A stretch of DNA of 64,000 nt from Acidimicrobiales bacterium (GTDB lineage: Bacteria; Actinomycetota; Acidimicrobiia; Acidimicrobiales; MedAcidi-G1): positions 29,706 through 93,705 of the forward strand of contig JARQPW010000004.1 in assembly GCA_029577135.1 (NCBI GenBank), given 5' to 3'. The notes under the pieces are model-generated. The model had not been told where the DNA came from. It searched no databases and saw only the letters and a program-made list of their open reading frames with translations. The number at the start of each line of letters is the position of its first letter. Position 1 is the stretch's first letter. The position numbers and the translations under genes were made by a program. Positions 1 through 8,046 of this stretch are shown here, piece after piece.

Positions 1-74
1 TCTAGGGAGCAGGGTGGATTAGCACTATGCGCGTAGTGGTAATCGGCGAGTGCTGGCTGGCCAGGGGTTCCCGT

Positions 75-485
75 TCAGGGACTTGCGACGAGACTCTGCT
101 TCCAGGCCCGGAACCGCTCGTACCCGACGCCATCGGGGCCTACGCCTGCGCCGGAGCCGTCGGGGAAGAGTCGGAATGTCACGATCCGGGTCAGTTCGTC
201 GGCGTGGACGGCCACGTATCGGGCATCGGCGCCCCGAGCCGGTCCGGCCCGCCAGAGCAGCCAGGAGCCCAGGCGGCGCTTGTAGGCGATGCGTGGTCGG
301 CCTCCGTCCGGTGCCATCAGGTCGTCACCGCCGGCGAGGAGCTCCCGTGGGGCCTCCACCCATGCCTCGGCCGGGATGTTGCGGTCCCGGATCGGGGTGG
401 GCGGCAGGTCGACGGTGTGGACGGGGGTGTCGTCGTAGGGGCGCTGGTCCGCTGGAAGCGGGCCGGTGGGGGTCGGGCTGCTCAC
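75..485 (-). CDS. Conserved hypothetical protein, 136 aa
   Basis: I do not recognise a named family. The product is a soluble-looking 136 aa protein with a Pro-rich N-terminus (PLPADQRPYDD), a middle RIAYKRRLGSWLLWRAGPARG block, and a C-terminal RFRAWKQSL segment. No signal peptide or membrane helix is seen. The start is taken as the GTG at 485 because its GTGA overlaps the stop codon of the upstream MBL-fold hydrolase by 4 bp, which signals translational coupling. An upstream in-frame GTG at 503 would overlap more deeply. The coupling suggests a role accessory to the hydrolase, but this is inference only. Confidence 0.7.
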   Translation of the reverse strand: MSSPTPTGPLPADQRPYDDTPVHTVDLPPTPIRDRNIPAEAWVEAPRELLAGGDDLMAPDGGRPRIAYKRRLGSWLLWRAGPARGADARYVAVHADELTRIVTFRLFPDGSGAGVGPDGVGYERFRAWKQSLVASP

Positions 486-1174
486 CAGCCGCGGGCGGCC
501 CACTCGTCCAGATGCGGCGATTCGTTGCCGATCAGGGTGTCGTCGCCGTGGCCCGGGAGCACGATCGTCTCGGGCGGGAGTGCCGCGAAGAGGAGTTGGT
601 CGATCGTCTGGATGAGCGTGTCGAAGTCGCCGCCCTCGAAGTTGGATGCACCGGGCCCACCCGGGAAGAGCGTGTCGCCCACGAACACTATCGGCGAGCC
701 CTCGAGGCGGAAGCTGATGCTCCCCGGCGTGTGTCCGGGGGTCTTGATGGTGTGCAGCCGGAGTCGACCCACCTCGATCACCGACTCGTCCTCGAGCAGG
801 TAGTCATAGGCGTCGAGCATCGACGCGTCCTCGGCCGTGACCCCCACCTGGTAACCGGCGTCCCGGACGGCGGGCACGGCACCGATGTGGTCCCAGTGGC
901 CGTGGGTCTCGAGGACGGTGCGCACGTCGAGGGTCCGGCAGAGTTCCAGGAGCTTGTCGTGCTCGTTGGCGGCATCGATCAGCACGGCCTCGCCGGTTGC
1001 GCGGCATCGCAGCACGAACACGTTGTTGAACAGGTCGCCGACGACGATGCGGTGGATCTCGGACTGCGTGTCGCACCAGTGCAGCGAGGTGCCGGGCACG
1101 CCACTCTCCGCATGGTCAGTATGGCCGCACGCGTGGTGCTCCCCGGTGGGAACGGGTGTGGGTTCGTTGCTCAT
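482..1174 (-). CDS. MBL-fold metallo-hydrolase (glyoxalase II-like)
   Basis: This is a 230 aa metallo-beta-lactamase-fold hydrolase. Visible motifs are the metal-binding THGHWDH (about residues 90-96, HxHxDH), then GHTPGS, FVGDTLFPGG and a late LPGHGDDT, all typical of the glyoxalase II/hydroxyacylglutathione hydrolase-like group that cleaves thioesters with two bound metals. The substrate cannot be read from sequence. In a mycothiol-using actinobacterium a mycothiol thioester is a reasonable guess. The N-terminus is His/Cys-rich (EHHACGHTDH). The start is set at ATG 1174, because a CATGAT hexamer lies exactly 6 nt upstream. A longer reading frame to 1273 exists but lacks such support. It is coupled to the downstream hypothetical gene. 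Confidence 0.85.
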   Translation of the reverse strand: MSNEPTPVPTGEHHACGHTDHAESGVPGTSLHWCDTQSEIHRIVVGDLFNNVFVLRCRATGEAVLIDAANEHDKLLELCRTLDVRTVLETHGHWDHIGAVPAVRDAGYQVGVTAEDASMLDAYDYLLEDESVIEVGRLRLHTIKTPGHTPGSISFRLEGSPIVFVGDTLFPGGPGASNFEGGDFDTLIQTIDQLLFAALPPETIVLPGHGDDTLIGNESPHLDEWAARGW

Positions 1175-1316
1175 GCCGGCATCATGCCGCATCGGGGGGC
1201 CGTAGAGCGGATTCCACGCCAGTTCCCCGGTGTGGAGCACCCGGTTACCGGCTGGTAGAAACGGGTCCGCCACGGGCGGAGGCCCGGGATCCGCGCCACC
1301 GAGACGGGAGTATCAC

Positions 1317-2432
1317 GTGAACTTCGCATTCAGCGAGGAACAGGAACAGCTGCGGGAGTTCGTCCGCCAGTTCCTCGAGAACTACTCGTCGGAGACCACG
1401 GTCCGCGAGTTGATGGAGACCGACGAGGGGTACGACCCGGAGACCTGGCAGATGATGGCCGAGCAGCTCGGCCTGCAGAGCCTGATCATCCCGGAGGAGC
1501 ACGGCGGACAGGGCTTCGGCTACGTCGAGCTCATCGTGGTCCTCGAGGAGATGGGCCGGGTGCTGCTGTGCGCCCCGTTCTTCTCGACGGTCATCCTCGC
1601 GGCCAACACGCTCATCCACGCCGGCGACGACGAGGCGGCCGCCCGCGTGCTGCCAGGCATCGCCTCCGGCGAGACCATCGCCACGCTGGCGTTCACCGAG
1701 GAGAGCGGCCGCTGGGACGAGGAGGGCATCGAGATGGAGGCCACCGCCGACGGCGACGGCTGGACCCTCAGCGGCACGAAGATGTACGTCCTCGACGGCC
1801 ACCTTGCCGATGTGGTGCTGGTGGCGGCCCGCACCCCCGGCGGAGTCTCGCTCTTCGAGGTCGCCGGCGACGCCGACGGCCTCACCCGGACGGCGCTGGC
1901 CACCATGGACCTCACCCGCAAGCAGGCCCGCCTCGAGTTCTCCAACGTGGCGGCGACGCTGGTCGGCACCGAGGGCGCCGGCTGGGGCGTGCTCGAACGG
2001 GTCCTCGACCTGGCGGCGGTCGCACTGGCCGCCGAGCAGGTTGGCGGGGCGCAGGTGTGCCTCGACACGGCCGTCCAGTACGCCAAGGACCGCATCCAGT
2101 TCGGCCGTCCGATCGGCAGCTTCCAAGCCATCAAGCACAAGTGCGCCGACATGCTGCTCGAGGTCGAGTCGGCCAAGTCGGCCGCCTACTATGCCGGCTG
2201 GTGCGCCGCCGAGTTGAACGACGAACTGCCGTCGGTCGCCTCGCTCGCCAAGGCCTACTGCTCGGAGGCCTACTTCCACACCACCGCCGAGAACATCCAG
2301 ATCCACGGCGGCATCGGCTTCACCTGGGAGCACCCGGCCCACCTGTACTTCAAGCGGGCCAAGAGCTCCGAACTGCTGTTCGGCGACCCGACCTACCACC
2401 GGGAACTGCTCGCCCAACGCATCGGAATCTGA
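1317..2432 (+). CDS. Acyl-CoA dehydrogenase family protein
   Basis: This flavoenzyme family catalyses alpha,beta-dehydrogenation of acyl-CoA thioesters with FAD. The 371 aa protein has the expected order: an alpha-helical N-domain beginning NFAFSEEQEQLREFVRQF, a beta-barrel middle domain with LAFTEESGRW, and a C-terminal helical domain with RIQFGRPIGSFQAIKHKCADM and IHGGIGFTWEHPAHLYFKRA. Length matches the family (about 370-390 aa). The start is GTG at 1317, preceded by a GGGAG Shine-Dalgarno at about 1306-1310. Upstream in-frame codons do not look like family sequence. It stands alone, divergent from the MBL pair, so the chain-length substrate is unknown. Similar proteins work in fatty-acid or sterol side-chain degradation. 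Confidence 0.88.
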   Translation: MNFAFSEEQEQLREFVRQFLENYSSETTVRELMETDEGYDPETWQMMAEQLGLQSLIIPEEHGGQGFGYVELIVVLEEMGRVLLCAPFFSTVILAANTLIHAGDDEAAARVLPGIASGETIATLAFTEESGRWDEEGIEMEATADGDGWTLSGTKMYVLDGHLADVVLVAARTPGGVSLFEVAGDADGLTRTALATMDLTRKQARLEFSNVAATLVGTEGAGWGVLERVLDLAAVALAAEQVGGAQVCLDTAVQYAKDRIQFGRPIGSFQAIKHKCADMLLEVESAKSAAYYAGWCAAELNDELPSVASLAKAYCSEAYFHTTAENIQIHGGIGFTWEHPAHLYFKRAKSSELLFGDPTYHRELLAQRIGI

Positions 2433-2480
2433 TCCCAGGGCGCGCCCCCGGGTGCGTACCCTCTCTGCAATGATCCACCC

Positions 2481-2936
2481 ATGATCTGGGTCCTCGTCGC
2501 GGTCGGCGTGCTGCTCGTCGTCGCCATCGGCCTGTTGGCCGTGGGTGGCGCCGTCCACCGCACGGAGGGCGAGTTGGTGCCGGCGGTGTTCGAGGTGCAT
2601 GACGCCGTCGACTGGATCGCCGAACGACTCCCCGAGGAGGCGGCCTCCCGGCTCACGTACGACGACGTCGTTCTCGTGGCCGGCTGGTGGCTGGAGTACG
2701 TCGACGCGCAGGGGTTGGCCTCCGAGTACGGCCAGGACCTGGGCGGTGCACAAGCCGGCGGTGCCCCGGCCGACGACGAGGCGGCGGTCGACCACGTGGT
2801 GGCCCGGGCACTCGACGTGCCCGAGGAGCAGGGCGGGGCGCTCGACCCGGTGGCGGTCGTGGTGGCGCTCGACCTGCTCGGCGTCTACCTGAGGGAGATG
2901 GGCGCCATCGGCGGGCCCGTCGGGGACCGGGACTAG
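2481..2936 (+). CDS. Small membrane-anchored protein of unknown function
   Basis: This 151 aa protein has one N-terminal membrane helix (about residues 2-22, WVLVAVGVLLVVAIGLLAVGG) followed by a soluble, very acidic domain (DAVDWIAERLPEEAASRLTYDDV, then ALDVPEEQGGALDPVAVVVALDLLGVYLREM). I recognise no named domain. The soluble part is probably cytoplasmic, anchored by the helix, but this is inference. An AATGAT hexamer sits 6 nt before the ATG, fitting the leaderless pattern of the window. The gene ends 9 bp before fcl, whose own -10 hexamer overlaps this gene's stop codon, so the two need not be co-transcribed. Confidence 0.7.
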   Translation: MIWVLVAVGVLLVVAIGLLAVGGAVHRTEGELVPAVFEVHDAVDWIAERLPEEAASRLTYDDVVLVAGWWLEYVDAQGLASEYGQDLGGAQAGGAPADDEAAVDHVVARALDVPEEQGGALDPVAVVVALDLLGVYLREMGAIGGPVGDRD

Positions 2937-2939
2937 CGT
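2934..2939 (+). promoter_or_regulatory. -10 hexamer TAGCGT for fcl (leaderless)
   Basis: TAGCGT lies 6 nt upstream of the fcl ATG and overlaps the stop codon of the preceding gene. The spacing puts transcription start on the A of the start codon. Confidence 0.6.
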
Positions 2940-2945
2940 CGGTCC

Positions 2946-3896
2946 ATGCTCGAGCGCAGCGCCCCGGTCTTCGTGGCGGGACACCGGGGACTCGTCGGCT
3001 CGGCGATCCTGCGTCGCCTCGAGGACGAGGGGTTCACCGACCTGCGGACTGTGGGCCGGGACCAGCTCGACCTCCGCGACCAGTCGGCGGTGGACGCCTG
3101 GTTCGACGCCGAGCGTCCCCGCTACGTGATCCTGGTGGCCGGAACGGTCGGCGGGATCCTCGCCAACAGCACGCGGCCTGCGGAGTTCCTCTACGACAAC
3201 CTCATGATCCACGGCACCGTGGTTCACGCCAGCCACCGGGTCGGCGTCGGGAAGCTGCTGTACCTGGGCAGTTCGTGCATCTACCCGCGGCACGCCGAGC
3301 AGCCCATCACCGAGGAGGCCCTGCTGAGCGGGCCCCTCGAACCCACCAACGAGGGCTATGCGCTGGCCAAGATCGTCGGCATCAAGCTCTGCGAGACGTA
3401 TCGCCGCCAGTACGGGTGCGACTTCATCTCGGCGATGCCGACGAACCTCTACGGGCCGGGCGACAACTTCGACCTCGAGGGCGGCCATGTGCTGCCGGCC
3501 CTGATGCGGCGCTTCCACGAGGCGGCACAGGCCGGTGTCGACACGGTGGAGGTGTGGGGGAGCGGTTCACCACGTCGCGAGTTCCTCCACGTCGACGACC
3601 TCGCCGATGCGTGCCTCCACCTCATGGACCACTACTCCGACGCCGGGCACGTGAACGTCGGGACCGGCGTCGACGGCACGGTCCGGGAACTGGCCGAGGC
3701 GATCCGCGACCTCGTCCATCCGACGGCGACCATCGAGTTCGACACCTCGAAGCCGGACGGCATGCCCCGCAAGGTGCTCGATGTCTCCAAGCTCGAAGCC
3801 CTCGGCTGGATGGCGAGCATCCCCTTGGAAGAGGGCCTGAGAACCACCTACGACTGGTACGTGAACGCCCTGAGAAAAGGCGACGCCCGGCTCTGA
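2946..3896 (+). CDS. fcl: GDP-L-fucose synthase
   Basis: This extended SDR epimerase/reductase converts GDP-4-keto-6-deoxy-mannose to GDP-L-fucose with NADPH, supplying fucose for surface glycans. In 316 aa it shows an N-terminal Rossmann motif ([16 protein letters not shown]), the [15 protein letters not shown] block with the catalytic Ser, YALAK as YxxxK, and [13 protein letters not shown], all characteristic of GDP-fucose synthase rather than general epimerases. [16 protein letters not shown] follows in the C-terminal substrate domain. The length is typical (about 310-320 aa). No GDP-mannose 4,6-dehydratase (gmd), its usual partner, is in the window. Translation probably starts on a leaderless mRNA. 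Confidence 0.93.
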   Translation: MLERSAPVFVAGHRGLVGSAILRRLEDEGFTDLRTVGRDQLDLRDQSAVDAWFDAERPRYVILVAGTVGGILANSTRPAEFLYDNLMIHGTVVHASHRVGVGKLLYLGSSCIYPRHAEQPITEEALLSGPLEPTNEGYALAKIVGIKLCETYRRQYGCDFISAMPTNLYGPGDNFDLEGGHVLPALMRRFHEAAQAGVDTVEVWGSGSPRREFLHVDDLADACLHLMDHYSDAGHVNVGTGVDGTVRELAEAIRDLVHPTATIEFDTSKPDGMPRKVLDVSKLEALGWMASIPLEEGLRTTYDWYVNALRKGDARL

Positions 3897-3913
3897 AGCT
3901 CCCAGCGCTGACA

Positions 3914-3972
3914 AAGCGGGATGCAAAGACCACAGCCCTCCTCCCCATTCAGCGGAGGGCACTGCCCCGCTT
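3914..3972. terminator. Nested hairpin between convergent genes (possible bidirectional terminator)
   Basis: The 205 bp gap between convergent fcl and the HhH-GPD gene holds two nested perfect 7-bp inverted repeats. The outer pair is AAGCGGG (3914-3920) with CCCGCTT (3966-3972). The inner pair is GCCCTCC (3935-3941) with GGAGGGC (3954-3960). There is no T-tract, so termination is an inference from position and structure. Nothing else is evident in the rest of the gap. Confidence 0.4.
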
Positions 3973-4101
3973 GACGACAACCCACCTGGGAAAGTTTCGG
4001 GGAGGGTGGAGTGTCGGGAGGGGATGCGAGCGACGTTGTGCCAGCCGGAGCGAGTAGCCCGTCTCGGCGATCCGCCCGATCAGGTCAGGTGCGCCGGGAA
4101 A

Positions 4102-4701
4102 TCACTCCTGCTTTGTCTTGCCCTTGGCCTTCTGTGCCTTCTTCCATTCCCTGACCGTGGCCAGGGCTTCGGGGCTGTCGATGTCGGCCACGGAGCGGGG
4201 GACCTTGTCGGCGAAGGGACCTGCCGCCTCCTCCCAGCCGTCCGGCGTCACGCCGAAGCGCTTGGCGAGGATCGCCAGGAAGATGCGCGTCTTCTCGGGG
4301 CCGTAGCCGGGCAGCGACCGGAGGCGTGCTGCCACCTCTTCGGCGGAACCACCATCGGCCCAGATCGCCCCGGCGTCACCGTCATGGTCGTCGACGATCT
4401 CCTGGCACAGCGCCTGGATGCGCTTGGCCATGGAGGCGGGGAAGCGGTGGATGGCCGGCTTCTCCCGACAGGCGGCTTCGAAAGCCTCGGGATCCATTGC
4501 GGCGATCGCCGAAGGGTCGAGTGACCCCAGTCGCTGGACCAGGGTTGCGGGTCCGCGGAACGCCCATTCCATGGGGACCTGCTGGTCGAGCAGCATGCCG
4601 ATGACGAGGGCCAGTGGGTCGGTGTTGAGGAGGAGGTCCGCCTCGGGGTCGCCGGTGACTGCGAGGGTGCCTGGAGAGCTCGTTGGATCAGCCTTGCCCA
4701 T
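4102..4701 (-). CDS. HhH-GPD family DNA-repair-like protein
   Basis: This 199 aa protein carries the helix-hairpin-helix/GPD fold of base-excision DNA glycosylases. Seen are the N-terminal LLLNTDPLALVIGMLLDQQVPMEWAFRGP helix block and the hairpin LPGYGPEKTRIFLAILAKRFGV near residues 140-165. It resembles an uncharacterised actinobacterial HhH-GPD group, which is shorter than Nth or MutY. I see no C-terminal Cys cluster for a 4Fe-4S, and the exact catalytic Lys/Asp is not obvious, so glycosylase activity is inferred from fold only. The C-terminus is Lys-rich (KKAQKAKGKTKQE). The start at 4701 is supported by TAGGTT 6 nt upstream. Confidence 0.8.
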   Translation of the reverse strand: MGKADPTSSPGTLAVTGDPEADLLLNTDPLALVIGMLLDQQVPMEWAFRGPATLVQRLGSLDPSAIAAMDPEAFEAACREKPAIHRFPASMAKRIQALCQEIVDDHDGDAGAIWADGGSAEEVAARLRSLPGYGPEKTRIFLAILAKRFGVTPDGWEEAAGPFADKVPRSVADIDSPEALATVREWKKAQKAKGKTKQE

Positions 4702-4707
4702 GCGCCG

Positions 4708-4713
4708 AACCTA
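4708..4713 (-). promoter_or_regulatory. -10 hexamer TAGGTT for the HhH-GPD gene
   Basis: On the minus strand TAGGTT is separated from the ATG at 4701 by 6 nt, the leaderless geometry seen repeatedly in this window. Confidence 0.6.
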
Positions 4714-4738
4714 GCAACGGCGGATCAGTTTCGGGGAA

Positions 4739-7483
4739 TCAATCCGCCCAGCCGACGCTGCTGCCGGGTGCGGGCACCGTGTCGTGGCGTCCCGGGTCGG
4801 CGATCTCGGTGTCGAGTTCGTGGAGGGCGATGGCCTGGGTGACCACCGACGGGTCGATCGACCCCTCCCGGGCGAGGGCGTGGAGGACTGCGACGACGAG
4901 GTGGCCGGTGTCGACCTCGAAGAAGCGGCGCAGATCCTCGCGTGTGTCACTGCGTCCGAAACCGTCGGTGCCGAGGGTGTGGTAGGGGCGGGGGATCCAA
5001 CGCGCCACCTGTCCGGGGATCAGCTTCATGAAGTCGGTGACCGCCACGACCGGGCCCTCGCCGTCGGCGAGCAGTCGGGTGACGAGGGGGACCTCGGCGG
5101 TCCGGTCCGGGTGGAGGCGGTTGCGCCGTTCGACGGCAAGCGCCTCCTCTCGGAGCCGCTTGTAGGAGGTGGCGCTCCAGAGGTCGACGCCGACCCCCCA
5201 GCGCTCGGCCAGTTCGTCGGCCGCCTCCCGGGCTGCGATCTGTGCCGGGCCGGAGAACACCAGGGTCGCCCGGACGGGACGGTCGGGGGAGTCGGCCCAC
5301 TGGTAGAGGCCCCGGACGATGTCCGTGTCGTCCACGTGGTCGGGCCGGGGAGGCATCTCGTAGGCCTCGTTGTAGATCGTCAGGTAGTAGAAGACGTCCT
5401 CGTTCTGGTGCGGGTCGGCATGGCCGTACATGCGCTGGAGGCCGTCGTCGATGATCGCGGCCAACTCGTAGGCGAAGGCGGGGTCGAACGCCTGGCAGGC
5501 GGGCACGGTGGCGGCCAGCAGCAGGCTGTGCCCGTCCTGGTGCTGGAGCCCCTCGCCGGCCAGCGTCGTGCGTCCGGCCGTCGCCCCGAGCAGGAAGCCA
5601 CGTGCCCGTGAGTCGGCGGCCGACCAGATCAAGTCGCCCACCCGCTGGAAGCCGAACATCGAGTAGAAGGTGAAGAAGGGCACCATGGGTACGCCGAGGT
5701 TGGCGTAGCTGGTGCCGGCGGCGATGAAGCTCGACATCGATCCGCACTCGGTGATGCCCTCCTCGATGAGCTGCCCGTCGGAGCTCTCGGTGTAGGAGAG
5801 CAGCAACTCGTGGTCGACGGGCTCGTAGAGTTGGCCGAACGGGGCGTAGATGCCGAACTCCCGGAACAGGGAGTCCATGCCGAAGGTCCGGGCCTCGTCG
5901 GGGACGATCGGCACTACCCGGGCTCCGAACGTATCGTCGCGCATCAGGTCGCGCAGCAGGCTTGTCATGGCCATGGTGGTCGAAACCGCCCGGCCCCCCG
6001 ATCCCTTGGTCAGGCCGCTGAAGACGGAGGGATCCGGCAGCGTGATCGGTCGCCGGTTCCGGATGCGACGCTTCGGGATCGAGCCGCCGAGGGCCCGACG
6101 CCGTTGGACCATGTACTGGTACTCGTCGCTGTCCTCGGCGGGCCGGAAGTAGGGGGCCCGGTCACCCTCGAGGAGCTCCTCGGGGATCTCCTCGGTGAGG
6201 CGGAGCCGCTCGCGCAGGGCCAACAGCTCGGCCTTGGTCATCTTCTTTATCTGGTGGGTGGCGTTGCGGGCCTCGAATCCCTCGCCCAGGGTCCAACCCT
6301 TGATCGTCTTGGCCAGGATGACCGTGGGTGCCTCGTTCTCCTCGGTGGCGGCTCGGAATGCGGCGTAGACCTTCTGGTAGTCGTGGCCGCCGCGCGGCAG
6401 CGTCTCGAGTTGTTCGTCGGAGAGGTGCTCGACCATGGCCCGGAGCCTCGGATCGGGTCCGAAGAAGTTCTCGCGGATGTAGTCGCCGGACTCGATGGCG
6501 AGGCGCTGGTACTCGCCGTCGACGGTGGTGTTGAACTTCTTGAGCAGGATCCCGTCGACGTCCTTGTGGATCAACTCGTCCCACCCCGAGCCCCAGATCA
6601 CCTTGATCACGTTCCAGCCGGCGCCCCGGAAGACCCCTTCGAGCTCCTGGATGATCTGGCTGTTGCCGCGCACCGGTCCGTCGAGGCGCTGCAGGTTGCA
6701 GTTGACGATCCAGATGAGGTTGCCGAGTCCGGACCGACCGGCCAGCGAGATGGAGCCGAGGGTCTCGGGTTCGTCGCACTCGCCGTCGCCGAGGAAGCAG
6801 AAGACGCGGTTGTCGACGGTTTCGTCGATGCGACGGTTCTGGAGGTACCTGTCGAACCTGGCGTGGTAGATGGAGTTGATCGGACCGAGTCCCATGGACA
6901 CGGTCGGGAACTCCCAGAAGTCGGGCATCAGGCGGGGGTGTGGATAGCTCGAGAGGCCGCCACCGCCGATCTCCATGCGGAAGCGGTCGAGGTGCGCCTC
7001 GTCGAGCCGGCGCTCGATGAAGGCCCGCGCGTAGACGCCGGGGGCGGCGTGCCCCTGGTAGTAGACGTGGTCGCCGGGCTGGCCGTCGTCCTTGCCGCGG
7101 AAGAACCAGTTGAAGCCGACCTCGTAGAGCGAGGCGGACGAGGCGAAGGTGGAGAGGTGGCCGCCGATCCCGTCAGCGGTCTTGTTGGCGTTGATCACCA
7201 TGGCGGCGGCGTTCCAACGGATGAACCTTCGGATGCGCCGCTCGATGAACTCGTCGCCCGGGAACCAGGGCTGGTCCTCGGTGGCGATGGTGTTGACGTA
7301 GGGGGTCCAGGTGGGTGGGGCGTTGCCGACGTTGAGCTGCCCGGCCCGCTCCATGAGCTTGGCCAGCATGAAGCGGGCACGGCTGCGTCCGGACCGGTCG
7401 ACGAGGGAGTCGAACGAGTCCATCCACTCCTTGGTCTCCTCCGGGTCGCCGTCGGGGAGTTGGCGGGTGAAGCCGTCGATCAC
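4739..7483 (-). CDS. aceE: Pyruvate dehydrogenase E1 component, homodimeric type
   Basis: This 914 aa thiamine-diphosphate enzyme decarboxylates pyruvate and reductively acetylates the E2 lipoyl domain, feeding acetyl-CoA to the TCA cycle (aconitase is encoded about 7 kb away). It starts QLPDGDPEETKEWMDSFDSL as actinobacterial AceE proteins do. It then shows PWFPGDEFIERRIRRFIRWNAAAMV, GGHLSTFASSASLYEVGFNWFFRG, YYQGHAAPGVYARAF, and the ThDP/Mg motif GDGECDEPE near residue 230, then the C-terminal PYHTLGTDGFGRSDTREDLR block. The length fits the homodimeric class. No aceF or lpd lies nearby. The GTG start has CATGAT 6 nt upstream, so the transcript may be leaderless. Confidence 0.95.
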   Translation of the reverse strand: MIDGFTRQLPDGDPEETKEWMDSFDSLVDRSGRSRARFMLAKLMERAGQLNVGNAPPTWTPYVNTIATEDQPWFPGDEFIERRIRRFIRWNAAAMVINANKTADGIGGHLSTFASSASLYEVGFNWFFRGKDDGQPGDHVYYQGHAAPGVYARAFIERRLDEAHLDRFRMEIGGGGLSSYPHPRLMPDFWEFPTVSMGLGPINSIYHARFDRYLQNRRIDETVDNRVFCFLGDGECDEPETLGSISLAGRSGLGNLIWIVNCNLQRLDGPVRGNSQIIQELEGVFRGAGWNVIKVIWGSGWDELIHKDVDGILLKKFNTTVDGEYQRLAIESGDYIRENFFGPDPRLRAMVEHLSDEQLETLPRGGHDYQKVYAAFRAATEENEAPTVILAKTIKGWTLGEGFEARNATHQIKKMTKAELLALRERLRLTEEIPEELLEGDRAPYFRPAEDSDEYQYMVQRRRALGGSIPKRRIRNRRPITLPDPSVFSGLTKGSGGRAVSTTMAMTSLLRDLMRDDTFGARVVPIVPDEARTFGMDSLFREFGIYAPFGQLYEPVDHELLLSYTESSDGQLIEEGITECGSMSSFIAAGTSYANLGVPMVPFFTFYSMFGFQRVGDLIWSAADSRARGFLLGATAGRTTLAGEGLQHQDGHSLLLAATVPACQAFDPAFAYELAAIIDDGLQRMYGHADPHQNEDVFYYLTIYNEAYEMPPRPDHVDDTDIVRGLYQWADSPDRPVRATLVFSGPAQIAAREAADELAERWGVGVDLWSATSYKRLREEALAVERRNRLHPDRTAEVPLVTRLLADGEGPVVAVTDFMKLIPGQVARWIPRPYHTLGTDGFGRSDTREDLRRFFEVDTGHLVVAVLHALAREGSIDPSVVTQAIALHELDTEIADPGRHDTVPAPGSSVGWAD

Positions 7484-7543
7484 TTGTTGATCATGCCAGT
7501 GTCCGGTCCCTTTGTGTCGGCCCTTGGGAAGGTTCCTTGTGGC

Positions 7544-7549
7544 TAGGGT
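7544..7549 (+). promoter_or_regulatory. -10 hexamer TAGGGT for rnhA
   Basis: TAGGGT ends 8 nt before the GTG at 7558. It favours that GTG over the TTG at 7537, which lies upstream of the hexamer. Confidence 0.55.
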
Positions 7550-7557
7550 CGCCCTCC

Positions 7558-8046
7558 GTGACGCTGTTCGAACCCGATGACCCCGAGGACGCCGATTCGG
7601 CGCTCGCCGACGAGCCCACGACCATCTACACCGATGGCGCCTGTTCGGGGAATCCCGGACCCGGCGGCTGGGCCTGGGTGGTGCCCGACGGGGCCTACGC
7701 CGCGGGGTTCGATCCCGACACCACGAACCAGCGGATGGAGGTCAACGCCGTCCTCGAGGCGCTGAGGGCCTTCGAGGGACCGGTGTTGATCGTGAGCGAC
7801 TCGACGTATGTCGTCCACTGCTTCCGGGACCACTGGTGGCGGAACTGGATCCGGCGCGGCTGGAAGAACAAGAACCGGCAGCCGATCGCCAACCGGGACC
7901 TCTGGGAGCCGCTCATCGAGTTGTACCGGGGGCGCGACAACGTGGCGTTCCGGTGGGTCAAGGGACACTCGGGCGACCGCTGGAACGACGAAGCCGACCG
8001 CCTGGCGGTTACTGCCATCGGGCGCAGGTCGGGCTTGTCCGGCTAG
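7558..8046 (+). CDS. rnhA: Ribonuclease HI
   Basis: This enzyme degrades the RNA strand of RNA-DNA hybrids (R-loops, replication primers). The 162 aa protein shows the full acidic catalytic set in context: YTDGACSGNPGPGGWAW (first Asp), TNQRMEVNAVLEAL (Glu), IVSDSTYVV (second Asp) and WVKGHSGDRWNDEADRLA (His loop and last Asp). The handle-type WWRNWIRRGWKNKNRQPIANRDLW segment is present, as in E. coli RNase HI. About 20 residues of acidic extension precede the core. Its stop codon shares the palindrome CTAG with the convergent cobW stop, so the two genes overlap by 4 bp and any terminator must lie inside coding DNA. Confidence 0.93.
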   Translation: MTLFEPDDPEDADSALADEPTTIYTDGACSGNPGPGGWAWVVPDGAYAAGFDPDTTNQRMEVNAVLEALRAFEGPVLIVSDSTYVVHCFRDHWWRNWIRRGWKNKNRQPIANRDLWEPLIELYRGRDNVAFRWVKGHSGDRWNDEADRLAVTAIGRRSGLSG

